Shown here one piece after another: positions 16,423-23,904 of a stretch of DNA of 64,000 nucleotides. Position 1 is the stretch's first letter. The number at the start of each line of letters is the position of its first letter. A program made the translations under genes and the position numbers. Origin of the DNA: Leucobacter sp. Psy1. GTDB lineage: Bacteria > Actinomycetota > Actinomycetes > Actinomycetales > Microbacteriaceae. Below the pieces are notes generated by a model. The model worked only from the letters and a program-made list of their open reading frames with translations. It was not told the origin of the DNA and did not search any database. The DNA lies in contig NZ_CP083692.1 in NCBI RefSeq assembly GCF_020096995.1, positions 1,736,001-1,800,000 of the forward strand, given 5' to 3'.

Positions 16423-17039
16423 TGTACGTCAAGATCTGCGGAATATCAGACCCGTCCATGGCGCGCTTCGCCGTGGACCGGGGAGCCGACGCAGTCGGTG
16501 TGGTCATGAGCGAGCGGAGTCCGCGTCACGCAGCTCCCGCGGTCGCGCGGAGCGTCGTCGCGGCGGCGCACGACGCCGCGGCCTCCACCGATACGGTTCT
16601 CGTGGTACGGGAGATGCCCGCTGCGGAGGCCGCCGCGACGGCGCTGCGGCTCGGCTTCGACGTCCTGCAGCTCCACGGCAAGTACTCCGCGGCCGACTTC
16701 GCTGCGGCTCTCGAGATCATTCCGCGTGTGTGGCGTGCGACCTCGCTCGTCACAGAGCCCGACGTCCGCGCCGGCGACCTCGGCGAGGAGCTCCTGCTCC
16801 TGGACGGGGCCGCGGCCGGATCCGGTGAAACCTGGGATCTCTCCACCATCGACCGCGCACGCATCGGCGACCGCTGGCTCCTGGCCGGCGGCCTCGATCC
16901 ACGCACCGTCGGCCCCGCCGTCGACCTCGCTCGCCCCTGGGGCGTCGACGTCTCCAGCGGAGTGGAGTCCTCCCCTGGCCTGAAGGATCGGGACCTCATC
17001 GCCCGCTTCCTCGCGGCGGCACGACCCGCCCGAGACTAA
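16422..17039 (+). CDS. trpF: Phosphoribosylanthranilate isomerase
   Basis: A 205-residue TIM-barrel enzyme of tryptophan synthesis (Amadori rearrangement of PRA to CdRP). Visible motifs are V-K-I-C-G with the catalytic Cys near residue 6, L-Q-L-H-G near 84, the L-L-L-D-G-A...G-S-G phosphate loop with the catalytic Asp, L-A-G-G-L-D-P-R-T-V, and V-D-V-S-S-G-V-E-S-S-P-G-L-K-D. Many actinobacteria have no TrpF and use the dual enzyme PriA (HisA) instead, so a separate trpF is notable. It sits apart from other trp genes except trpD 3 kb away on the other strand. Confidence 0.9.
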   Translation: MYVKICGISDPSMARFAVDRGADAVGVVMSERSPRHAAPAVARSVVAAAHDAAASTDTVLVVREMPAAEAAATALRLGFDVLQLHGKYSAADFAAALEIIPRVWRATSLVTEPDVRAGDLGEELLLLDGAAAGSGETWDLSTIDRARIGDRWLLAGGLDPRTVGPAVDLARPWGVDVSSGVESSPGLKDRDLIARFLAAARPARD

Positions 17040-17542
17040 TCCTCGTCGGGGCGCCGCGACCGCGGAGGTGCATCGGTGATGATCGTGACGTCGCCCGGGT
17101 CGATCCGACCGGTGCGATCATCACCGGTGAACGGCGATTGTGCGCCGAACACCGCTCCCCCGGCGATTTCGCGGCGGAACTGCGAGAGGGAAAGCCAGAA
17201 GACGATCAGCGCTGCAGCGATCGCGGCCGCGAGAGCGACGCCGAACCAGCGCTCAGAGTACAGACCCACGAGGATCGTCAGCACGTGCCACGCGCCGAAG
17301 CCGGCCACGTCGGTCCACGACACCGCCCGATCCCGCTGCACCGAAGGCCTCGCGCGCACGAGGAGCGACGAGACGAGCTGCGCGATCGCCACTGAAGGAA
17401 TCGCGATGAACAGAACCCACAGGAAGGCCCAACCGCCCGCTTCGAACACGCCCCACCCGACGAGCAGCCACAGCGGCAGCACGAGTACGGCCGGGAACAG
17501 CCATCGGAAGAATGCGCGTCGAAGCCACATGCGGATGAGCAT
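17036..17542 (-). CDS. Membrane protein of unknown function (four predicted helices)
   Basis: A 168-residue protein with a basic N-terminus and four hydrophobic segments (about residues 12-32, 36-60, 86-104 and 107-125), then a polar tail containing P-F-T-G-D-D-R-T-G-R-I-D-P-G-D-V-T-I-I. I do not recognise a catalytic motif. Its stop overlaps the trpF stop by 4 bp tail to tail. The two genes are transcribed towards each other with no room for a terminator. Confidence 0.65.
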   Translation of the reverse strand: MLIRMWLRRAFFRWLFPAVLVLPLWLLVGWGVFEAGGWAFLWVLFIAIPSVAIAQLVSSLLVRARPSVQRDRAVSWTDVAGFGAWHVLTILVGLYSERWFGVALAAAIAAALIVFWLSLSQFRREIAGGAVFGAQSPFTGDDRTGRIDPGDVTIITDAPPRSRRPDED

Positions 17543-17580
17543 ACGCCCCCACCACGGGAAAACCCCGAACAGTCACTGTG

Positions 17581-17596
17581 TAGACTGGTCTGTCTA
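17581..17596 (+). promoter_or_regulatory. TetR-type operator overlapping the tetR-eamA promoter
   Basis: TAGAC and GTCTA arms flank a 6-bp centre, and an inner AGAC-TG-GTCT palindrome overlaps them. The site includes the TAGACTGG promoter element (17581-17588) and lies 30 bp before the tetR GTG, so autorepression is likely. Confidence 0.65.
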
Positions 17597-17625
17597 GCTG
17601 CTCGCTCCCCCAACGGAGGTCCGCC

Positions 17626-18210
17626 GTGCCCGAACTCACCGCCCGCGACCGAATTCTCACCGCCGCCGCTCGTCGATTCGCCGCCGACGGCATCATCGCC
17701 ACCGGGATCGATGCCGTCATCGCCGAAGCCGGCGTCGCGAAGATGAGCCTGTACAACAACTTCTCGTCGAAGGCCGCACTCGTCGGTTCCTACATCGAGG
17801 CCAGGCATCACGAGTTGCTGGATTTCTACGCTCGTCGCGTCGCGACGGCGTCGACACCGGCGGAGTCGTGCCTCGCTCTGTTCGATGCCTACCTCGATCA
17901 CGCGGAGAGTGCGCCGGAAGCGACGTTCCGCGGGTGCGGCCTACTGAACGCCGCGTCCGAGTTCCCCGCCGGCGATCCCGCCAGGGCAGTGGTGCGGGAG
18001 CACAAGGAGGAGATCGAGGCCATCCTGCTCGGTCACCTCGCCGAGGTGGTCGGCGAGGAACAGGCCAGCGGCCTTGCCGAGCACCTCGTCTACGTGCTCG
18101 AAGGAGCTATGTCACGGGCCGGCCTCGATGGCGCCACCGAACGCATCTCGCGCGGCCGCACCATCGCGGCGGCCATTCTGCGGGCCGAGCTGCCGGCGGA
18201 ATCGCGGTGA
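17626..18210 (+). CDS. TetR-family transcriptional regulator
   Basis: A 194-residue repressor. The N-terminal helix-turn-helix spans about residues 8-52 with the family pattern I-D-A-V-I-A-E-A-G-V-A-K-M-S-L-Y-N-N-F-x-S-K. The C-terminal ligand domain is of the common TetR_C type containing F-R-G-C-G-L-L-N-A. GTG 17626 has CGGAGG upstream. The EamA transporter gene follows after 7 bp, so the regulator probably controls itself and that exporter through the palindrome at 17581-17596. Confidence 0.9.
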   Translation: MPELTARDRILTAAARRFAADGIIATGIDAVIAEAGVAKMSLYNNFSSKAALVGSYIEARHHELLDFYARRVATASTPAESCLALFDAYLDHAESAPEATFRGCGLLNAASEFPAGDPARAVVREHKEEIEAILLGHLAEVVGEEQASGLAEHLVYVLEGAMSRAGLDGATERISRGRTIAAAILRAELPAESR

Positions 18211-18217
18211 CCCTCGG

Positions 18218-19141
18218 ATGAGTCCTCAGCAAACCGTGCACCGTGGGCGCGCTCTCGGAGTCATCGCAGTACTCACGACCGCCGTGCTCTGGGGCACGAC
18301 CGGCACCGCCGCGACCTTCGCGCCAGAGGTGGGACCGCTCGCGATCGGTGCCGCCGCCCTCGGCATCGGCGGCGTACTGCAGGCAGGCATCGCGATTCCG
18401 GCGCTCCGCTCCAGCGCCCGGGAACTTCGCTCGAGACCGGGGCTCGTGTGGGCCGGGGCTCTCGCCGTCTTCGTCTACCCGCTGGCGTTCTACAGCTCGA
18501 TGCACCTGGCCGGCGTCGCCATCGGCACTGCAGTCTCGCTCGCCACGGCCCCGCTTGCGGCCGGGGCACTCGAACGCATCCTCGACGACCGCCCGCTCGC
18601 CCCGCGCTGGCTCCTCGCCGCGACCATCGGGATCATCGGCGGTGCGACGCTGACCGCCGCCAAGCTCGGGGATTCCGGTTCAGGCGCATCCGATACCGTG
18701 CTCGGCATCGTCTGCGGACTGGGAGCCGGCATCGCGTATGCCGCGTACTCCTGGTGCGTGCACCGACTCCTGCACGATGGCGTCGGACGAGCGGCATCGA
18801 TGGGTGCGATCTTCGGCCTCGGTGGCCTCCTGCTCGTCCCGATCCTCATCGCGACGGGCGCGCCGCTGCTCACCAGCTGGAACAACTTCGCCGTGGGCGC
18901 CTACATGGCCATTGTGCCCATGTTCATCGGATACCTCCTCTTCGGTTACGGCCTCACCCGAGTCTCTCCTCGCACCGCGACCACGCTCACGCTCAGCGAA
19001 CCCGCTGTGGCCGCAGTCCTCGCCACCCTCGTGGTCGGCGAGCGCCTGGGCGCGCTCGGCTGGGCCGGCATGACCTGCGTGGGCGTCGCGCTCGTCGTCG
19101 TTACCGCTCCGGTCCGCGTACCCCGAACGCTGACTTCGTAA
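18218..19141 (+). CDS. EamA/DMT-family transporter
   Basis: A 307-residue membrane protein with ten predicted helices in two EamA repeats. The first repeat starts V-L-W-G-T-T-G-T-A-A and the second A-Y-A-A-Y-S-W, ending with the conserved L-S-E-P-A-V-A-A-V-L-A-T-L-V-V-G-E block. These transporters often export amino acids or metabolites; the substrate here is unknown. ATG 18218 has no clear ribosome-binding site, consistent with translational coupling to tetR 7 bp upstream. Confidence 0.85.
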   Translation: MSPQQTVHRGRALGVIAVLTTAVLWGTTGTAATFAPEVGPLAIGAAALGIGGVLQAGIAIPALRSSARELRSRPGLVWAGALAVFVYPLAFYSSMHLAGVAIGTAVSLATAPLAAGALERILDDRPLAPRWLLAATIGIIGGATLTAAKLGDSGSGASDTVLGIVCGLGAGIAYAAYSWCVHRLLHDGVGRAASMGAIFGLGGLLLVPILIATGAPLLTSWNNFAVGAYMAIVPMFIGYLLFGYGLTRVSPRTATTLTLSEPAVAAVLATLVVGERLGALGWAGMTCVGVALVVVTAPVRVPRTLTS

Positions 19142-19159
19142 CCGTTTCGTGATACCGTG
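19130..19159 (+). promoter_or_regulatory. Promoter of the M23 peptidase gene
   Basis: CTGACT (19130-19135), 18 bp, TACCGT (19154-19159). The predicted start of transcription near 19166 rules out the in-frame GTG at 19157 as start codon and favours ATG 19190. Confidence 0.5.
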
Positions 19160-19189
19160 GGTCACCATTGCCCCCGACCCAGGATACGC

Positions 19190-19996
19190 ATGCCCCGAAC
19201 CTTCCCGTCAGACGACCAGCGTCAGCCATTCGGCGACCCCGGCATCGGAACGACGGACGAATCGGTCGGGTTCGGACCCGTAGCGGTCACGGCGCTTCCC
19301 CGCTACCGATTCGATCGCGAGGAGCCGGCGACGCCGCTCAGCCGGAAGCGCCGGTTCATCCACCGGGCATTGCGCGTCACGGCGGTCGCGAGCGTCGTCG
19401 GCCTGGTCGGCGCCAGCGCACTCCCCCTGCTCTCGTCGGCGTCCGAGACTGAGGCGTCAGCGGCGGTCAGACAGAACCTCGTGGTCGACACGTCCTCCGA
19501 ACCGGATCTCTCCGCCTTCAGCGCTACCTCGGCGAGCTTGAAGCCGTCGGGCGCGACCTATGCGAACGTGGAATCCTCTGCCGTGCAGTTCCCCTTCGCC
19601 GACGGAGTCGCGACGCTGACCGATGGTTTCGGCTATCGCACCGCCCCGGTCGCGCAGTTCCACGATGCGCAAGACTTCGCCGCCCCAGCCGGAACGCCGA
19701 TCTCGATCATCGCAGACGGCACTGTGGCCGAAGCGGGCTACAGCGATGACGGGTGCGGCTTCGGGCTCAAGGTCGATCACGAGATCGACGGCGAAGAAGT
19801 GAGCAGCCGTTACTGCCACATGGAGCTCGCCTCCCACTCCTACGCGGTGGGAGACTCCGTCAGCGTCGGCGACGAGGCCGGTCGTGTGGGCAATACCGGC
19901 ATGTCGTTCGGCCCGCACCTCCACCTCGTGATCAAGGTGGCGGGCACCGCCGTCGACCCGCTGCCCTTCCTCACCGAGCACAACGACAAAGACTGA
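19190..19996 (+). CDS. M23-family (LytM/peptidase M23) cell-wall metallopeptidase
   Basis: A 268-residue protein with a cytoplasmic polar N-terminus, one membrane helix near residues 62-84 and an extracytoplasmic M23 domain near 140-260. Zinc ligands are visible as H-D-A-Q-D (H...D) and the H-L-H motif, and the family's G-Y-R-T and G-H/S-R-Y-C-H-M regions are present. It probably cleaves peptidoglycan cross-bridges or acts as an adaptor for such enzymes. The gene has its own promoter and ends 17 bp from the convergent trpD. Confidence 0.85.
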   Translation: MPRTFPSDDQRQPFGDPGIGTTDESVGFGPVAVTALPRYRFDREEPATPLSRKRRFIHRALRVTAVASVVGLVGASALPLLSSASETEASAAVRQNLVVDTSSEPDLSAFSATSASLKPSGATYANVESSAVQFPFADGVATLTDGFGYRTAPVAQFHDAQDFAAPAGTPISIIADGTVAEAGYSDDGCGFGLKVDHEIDGEEVSSRYCHMELASHSYAVGDSVSVGDEAGRVGNTGMSFGPHLHLVIKVAGTAVDPLPFLTEHNDKD

Positions 19997-20013
19997 GCGC
20001 CGCTCGAACCCCC

Positions 20014-21075
20014 TCAGCCGGCGTGAGCCGTCGTCGACGCCGCCCAGGCCTCGAGCTTGGCCACGGCTGCACCGCTGTCGATCGCATCGGCTGCGCGCGC
20101 GATCTGCTCCGCGAGCCGCTCGAGCATCGGCCGCTCCCCGGATTCCGGATTCGCGAAGAGGTCGAAGGCGACCAGACCGGCCGCGGCGTTCAGCAGCACG
20201 ATGTCGCGCACGGGGCCACTGTCTCCCGCGAGCGTGCGACGCACAGTGTCCGCATTCTCCTCAGGTGAACCGCCGAGGAGATCGTCGATCTCCGCACGGG
20301 CGATCCCGAGATCCCGCGGATCCAAATCGTGCTCGGTCAGCGACCCGCGATTCACCTCCCAGATCCGGGAGTGGCCCGTCGTCGTGAGCTCGTCGAGCCC
20401 GTCATCACCGCGGAACACCAGGGCGGACGCGCCCCGGATCCGGAATACGCCGGCGATGAGCGGCGCGCGCTCCGCATCGGCGACACCGACCGCCGACGCT
20501 TCCGGACGCACCGGGTTGCAGAGCGGCCCCAGGAAGTTGAACACCGTCGGGATCCCGATCTCCTTGCGCACCGGGGCGACATGGCGGAACCCAGGCAGGA
20601 AGCGACCCGCATGCACGAACGCGATCCCCGTCTCCTCGAACGATGAGACGAGGGCAGACTCGTCCAGAGACAGATCGATGCCGAGGGCCGACAGCACGTC
20701 CGAGGAACCCGACTTGCTGCTCGCCGCACGGTTGCCGTGCTTGACGATCGGCACTCCGGCTGCTGCGGCCACAATGGCGGACATCGACGAGACGTTCACG
20801 GTACCGAAGCGGTCGCCTCCCGTGCCGACGATGTCGAGTGATGCGGCAGGGAGGGCGAGCGGGAGCGCCTCGGCGAGAATCGCGTCGCGGAATCCGACGA
20901 TCTCGTCGACCGTGACGCCCTTCGCGCGGAGCGCCACGAGAAACGCGCCGATCTGCGCGGGCGAAGCGGATCCCGTCATGATCTGGGCCATCGCCCACTC
21001 AGCCTGCGACACGCTGATGTCGTCGCCCTCCAGGAGCGAGGTGAGAATCGTCGGCCAGGTCCGTGCGTCCGTCAT
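20014..21075 (-). CDS. trpD: Anthranilate phosphoribosyltransferase
   Basis: A 353-residue enzyme transferring phosphoribose from PRPP to anthranilate, the step before TrpF. The family motifs G-T-G-G-D (PRPP-binding) with F-G-T-V-N-V-S-S, and K-H-G-N-R-A-A-S-S-K-S-G-S-S-D-V-L, are intact. It is a single gene, not next to trpE/G/C. The ATG lies 7 nt after TAGACTGG's hexamer (21083-21088), with no Shine-Dalgarno, suggesting a leaderless mRNA. Confidence 0.95.
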   Translation of the reverse strand: MTDARTWPTILTSLLEGDDISVSQAEWAMAQIMTGSASPAQIGAFLVALRAKGVTVDEIVGFRDAILAEALPLALPAASLDIVGTGGDRFGTVNVSSMSAIVAAAAGVPIVKHGNRAASSKSGSSDVLSALGIDLSLDESALVSSFEETGIAFVHAGRFLPGFRHVAPVRKEIGIPTVFNFLGPLCNPVRPEASAVGVADAERAPLIAGVFRIRGASALVFRGDDGLDELTTTGHSRIWEVNRGSLTEHDLDPRDLGIARAEIDDLLGGSPEENADTVRRTLAGDSGPVRDIVLLNAAAGLVAFDLFANPESGERPMLERLAEQIARAADAIDSGAAVAKLEAWAASTTAHAG

Positions 21076-21082
21076 GACGCCC

Positions 21083-21088
21083 AGTCTA
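21083..21088 (-). promoter_or_regulatory. Candidate leaderless -10 (TAGACT) for trpD
   Basis: TAGACTGG on the minus strand; the hexamer ends 7 nt before the trpD ATG. Confidence 0.5.
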
Positions 21089-21264
21089 TCCGCGCGTCCA
21101 CGGGGACAGCGCGCGGATGAACCCCCGCACCTCTCTCACGACGCGTGCGCGAGGCGGGCACCGGCGCACATTCCGATGCTCAGGAAACGGTAGGGTGGTC
21201 TGAGGACACCGATGGAAGTTCGGCGCGCCGATCCGAAATGGAATTCGCACACCAAACTTTCAGC

Positions 21265-21270
21265 CATAAT
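21265..21270 (+). promoter_or_regulatory. Candidate leaderless -10 (CATAAT) for the ctaE-qcrCAB operon
   Basis: CATAAT ends 6 nt before the GTG at 21277. A possible -35 (TTCGCA, 21244-21249) is 15 bp upstream. The 6-nt gap also contains GGAGGA, which could serve the alternative ATG at 21292 only at long spacing. Confidence 0.45.
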
Positions 21271-21276
21271 GGAGGA

Positions 21277-21912
21277 GTGACGACGACCACTATGAATACC
21301 CAGTCAGCCGTGCCCACGGTGCAGCGACCGAATACGGTCGCCGTCGGTACGATCGTGTGGCTCGGCAGCGAGGTCATGTTCTTCGCGGGGCTCTTCGCGA
21401 TCTACTTCACGCTGCGCGCCATGAACCCAGAACTCTGGGCGGAGCAAGTCGAGAAGCACAACTTCACGTTCGCCCTGATCAACACGTTGATCCTGGTCGC
21501 GTCCTCCTTCACGTGCCAGGCAGGCGTCTTCGCAGCAGAACGCGGCCAGCCGCGTGCGACCGGCGCCAGCCCGCGCAACTGGGGAACCGTCGAGTGGTTC
21601 TTCCTGACCTTCTTCATGGGCGCGGTGTTCGTGTCCGGTCAGGTCTGGGAGTACGCGACGTTCGTGTCCGAGGGGATCACCCTCCCGTCCGACCCCTACG
21701 GTTCCGCCTTCTACATGACCACCGGTTTCCACGGCATTCACGTGGCACTCGGCCTCATCGCCTTCCTGCTGGTCATCGGGCGCATCTACGCAGTGAAGAA
21801 CTTCGGCCACAAGGAGGAGACCTCCGCCATCGTCGTGTCGTACTACTGGCACTTCGTTGACATCGTGTGGATCATCCTGTTCTTCGTCATCTACGTCCTC
21901 GACATCCTCTAG
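21277..21912 (+). CDS. ctaE: Cytochrome c oxidase subunit III
   Basis: About 211 residues with five membrane helices, as in actinobacterial aa3 oxidases, and the subunit III motifs [14 protein letters not shown] and [12 protein letters not shown]. Start options in frame are GTG 21277 (6 nt after CATAAT, so possibly leaderless) and ATG 21292. It heads the operon ctaE-qcrC-qcrA-qcrB that encodes part of the bc1-aa3 supercomplex passing electrons from menaquinol to oxygen. Confidence 0.95.
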   Translation: MTTTTMNTQSAVPTVQRPNTVAVGTIVWLGSEVMFFAGLFAIYFTLRAMNPELWAEQVEKHNFTFALINTLILVASSFTCQAGVFAAERGQPRATGASPRNWGTVEWFFLTFFMGAVFVSGQVWEYATFVSEGITLPSDPYGSAFYMTTGFHGIHVALGLIAFLLVIGRIYAVKNFGHKEETSAIVVSYYWHFVDIVWIILFFVIYVLDIL

Positions 21913-21932
21913 ATCGGTCAGGAGAAATCGAC

Positions 21933-22742
21933 ATCAGGGCTCGCGCCAAGAAAAACGTTCGAAAGTCAGGCCGACGGCACCCCCTGGCCACCGCTGCGCT
22001 CGTCGCGGTCGGCCTGCTCGTCACGGGTGCCGCGTACGCCGGCTTCAGCCAGACCTCCGCGACCGCCGAGGTGGACCTCACGTCCCAGCAGACCATCGAA
22101 GAGGGGCGCAAGCTCTTCGGAGCAAACTGCGCCACCTGTCACGGCACCGGCGCGCAGGGCACTGAAGAGGGCCCGTCGCTGATCGGCTCCGGCGCCGCTT
22201 CGGTCCACTTCCAGGTGGACACCGGCCGCATGCCACTCGCCTACCAGGGCCCTCAGGGAATGGTGAAGCCGAAGCAGTTCACCGAGGAGCAGACGCTCCA
22301 GATGGCCGCTTACGTCGCGTCGCTCGCCCCTGGCCCCGGCCTCCCCGAGTCGCAGTACCTCACCGCGGACGATTCGAACGACATCGCCAACGGCGGCGTT
22401 CTGTTCCGCATCAACTGCGCGATGTGCCACAACGTCGCAGCTGCGGGCGGCGCGTTGACCGAGGGCAAGTTCGCTCCCCCGCTCGGCGGCGTCGAGCCGT
22501 CGCACATCTACGAAGCCATGGTGACCGGCCCGCAGAACATGCCCGTCTTCAACGACGCGAACCTGTCGCCGCAGGACAAGGCGGACATCATCTCGTACCT
22601 GAAGTACCTCGAGAACGAGCCCACCGTCGGCGGCTTCTCGCTCGGTTCGATCGGCCCCGTCGCCGAGGGTATGTTCATCTGGGTGCTGGGCCTCGGCGCG
22701 ATCGTGGGCCTCACCGTGTGGGTAACCGCGAAGTCGAACTAG
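21933..22742 (+). CDS. qcrC: Cytochrome bc1 complex dihaem cytochrome c subunit, apparent AUC start
   Basis: About 269 residues with a basic N-terminus, a membrane/signal segment near 15-33, two c-type haem sites (C-A-T-C-H and C-A-M-C-H) and a C-terminal membrane anchor. The two-haem design is the actinobacterial QcrC that wires bc1 directly to aa3. No ATG, GTG or TTG lies at the expected start: AGGAG (21920-21924) is followed at 8 nt by ATC 21933. The nearest conventional in-frame start, GTG 21867, lies inside ctaE and would add 22 unlikely residues. Confidence 0.88.
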   Translation: MRARAKKNVRKSGRRHPLATAALVAVGLLVTGAAYAGFSQTSATAEVDLTSQQTIEEGRKLFGANCATCHGTGAQGTEEGPSLIGSGAASVHFQVDTGRMPLAYQGPQGMVKPKQFTEEQTLQMAAYVASLAPGPGLPESQYLTADDSNDIANGGVLFRINCAMCHNVAAAGGALTEGKFAPPLGGVEPSHIYEAMVTGPQNMPVFNDANLSPQDKADIISYLKYLENEPTVGGFSLGSIGPVAEGMFIWVLGLGAIVGLTVWVTAKSN

Positions 22743-22788
22743 TCAGCGGAGTTCGCAGAGTTTCATGAGTCAGGAATCAAGGAGCAAC

Positions 22789-23904
22789 ATGGCAGAGGAA
22801 GCGCAGAACAACGGCAGCGACGGCGCCGTTGTCGCCGCCCATGGCCACGGCGACGGCGGGGTGTCCGCCGGTACGGCGGTGATCGCCTCCGACGCCGTGC
22901 AGAACCCGGGCCTTCCCCCGCACCGGCAGCGCGTCACCGACACCAACCCGAAGAAGGCGAAGGGTGCCGAGCGCACCGTCTACACGCTCTTCTACCTGTC
23001 GATCGTCGGGAGCCTGGGCGCCGTACTCGCCTACATGTTCTTCCCGATGGAATCGGGCGAGCTGCTCGATATCCGGCTGCACACACTCTTCGTCGGACTC
23101 GGCATGGCACTCGGCCTGCTCGCCCTCGGCATCGGTGCGGTCCACTGGGGCAAGGCGCTCATGGCGGACCACGAGTCGATCGATGAGCGGCACCCGGTCG
23201 CCAGCTCCGAAGAGGTGCGTCAGGACTCCGCCGAGATCTTCAAGATCGCCGACGAGGAATCCGGTTTCTCGCGTCGCTCGCTCGTGCGGAACAGCCTGAT
23301 CGGCGCTCTCGTCGCCTTCCCGCTGCCCGGCATCACTCTGCTCCGCAGCCTTGCCCCGCAGGACCGCGACCCCGTGCAGCTGCTGAAGCACACGATGTGG
23401 GACACCGGGGTTCGCCTCGCCCGCGATCCCTCCGGAGTGCCGATCCGCGCTAGTGAGGTCACCATCGGCTCCGCCTTCCACGTGATCCCCGAGACGCTGA
23501 ACCACAGCGACTTCGAAGAGCTCAGCCTCGACGAGCGCGGTGGCAGCGAGACGCTGCTCGACGCCAAGGCGAAGGCCATCGTCCTCCTGATGCGTCTCGA
23601 TCAGTCCGACCTCAAGGAAGACGACGACCGCAAGGACTGGTCCTACAACGGCATCGTCGCGTACTCCAAGGTCTGCACGCACGTCGGCTGCCCCGTGGCA
23701 CTCTACGAGCAGCACACCCACCACCTCCTCTGCCCCTGCCACCAGTCGCAGTTCGACGTCTCCGAGCACGCGAAGGTCATCTTCGGACCTGCGAAGCGAC
23801 CGCTTCCGCAGTTGCCGATCACGGTGGACGACGAGGGCTACCTCGTCGCTCAGAGTGATTTCCACGAACCTGTCGGCCCGAGCTTCTGGGAGCGCCTCAA
23901 GTGA
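22789..23904 (+). CDS. qcrA: Cytochrome bc1 complex Rieske iron-sulfur subunit
   Basis: About 371 residues. A polar N-terminus with a Gly/Ala/His segment precedes three membrane helices (about 65-85, 100-125 and 175-195), the actinobacterial pattern. The Rieske [2Fe-2S] ligands are C-T-H-V-G-C and C-P-C-H-Q-S. ATG 22789 has AAGGAG four bases before it; an in-frame ATG at 22765 lacks a good site. It overlaps qcrB by 4 bp (GTGA). Confidence 0.95.
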   Translation: MAEEAQNNGSDGAVVAAHGHGDGGVSAGTAVIASDAVQNPGLPPHRQRVTDTNPKKAKGAERTVYTLFYLSIVGSLGAVLAYMFFPMESGELLDIRLHTLFVGLGMALGLLALGIGAVHWGKALMADHESIDERHPVASSEEVRQDSAEIFKIADEESGFSRRSLVRNSLIGALVAFPLPGITLLRSLAPQDRDPVQLLKHTMWDTGVRLARDPSGVPIRASEVTIGSAFHVIPETLNHSDFEELSLDERGGSETLLDAKAKAIVLLMRLDQSDLKEDDDRKDWSYNGIVAYSKVCTHVGCPVALYEQHTHHLLCPCHQSQFDVSEHAKVIFGPAKRPLPQLPITVDDEGYLVAQSDFHEPVGPSFWERLK

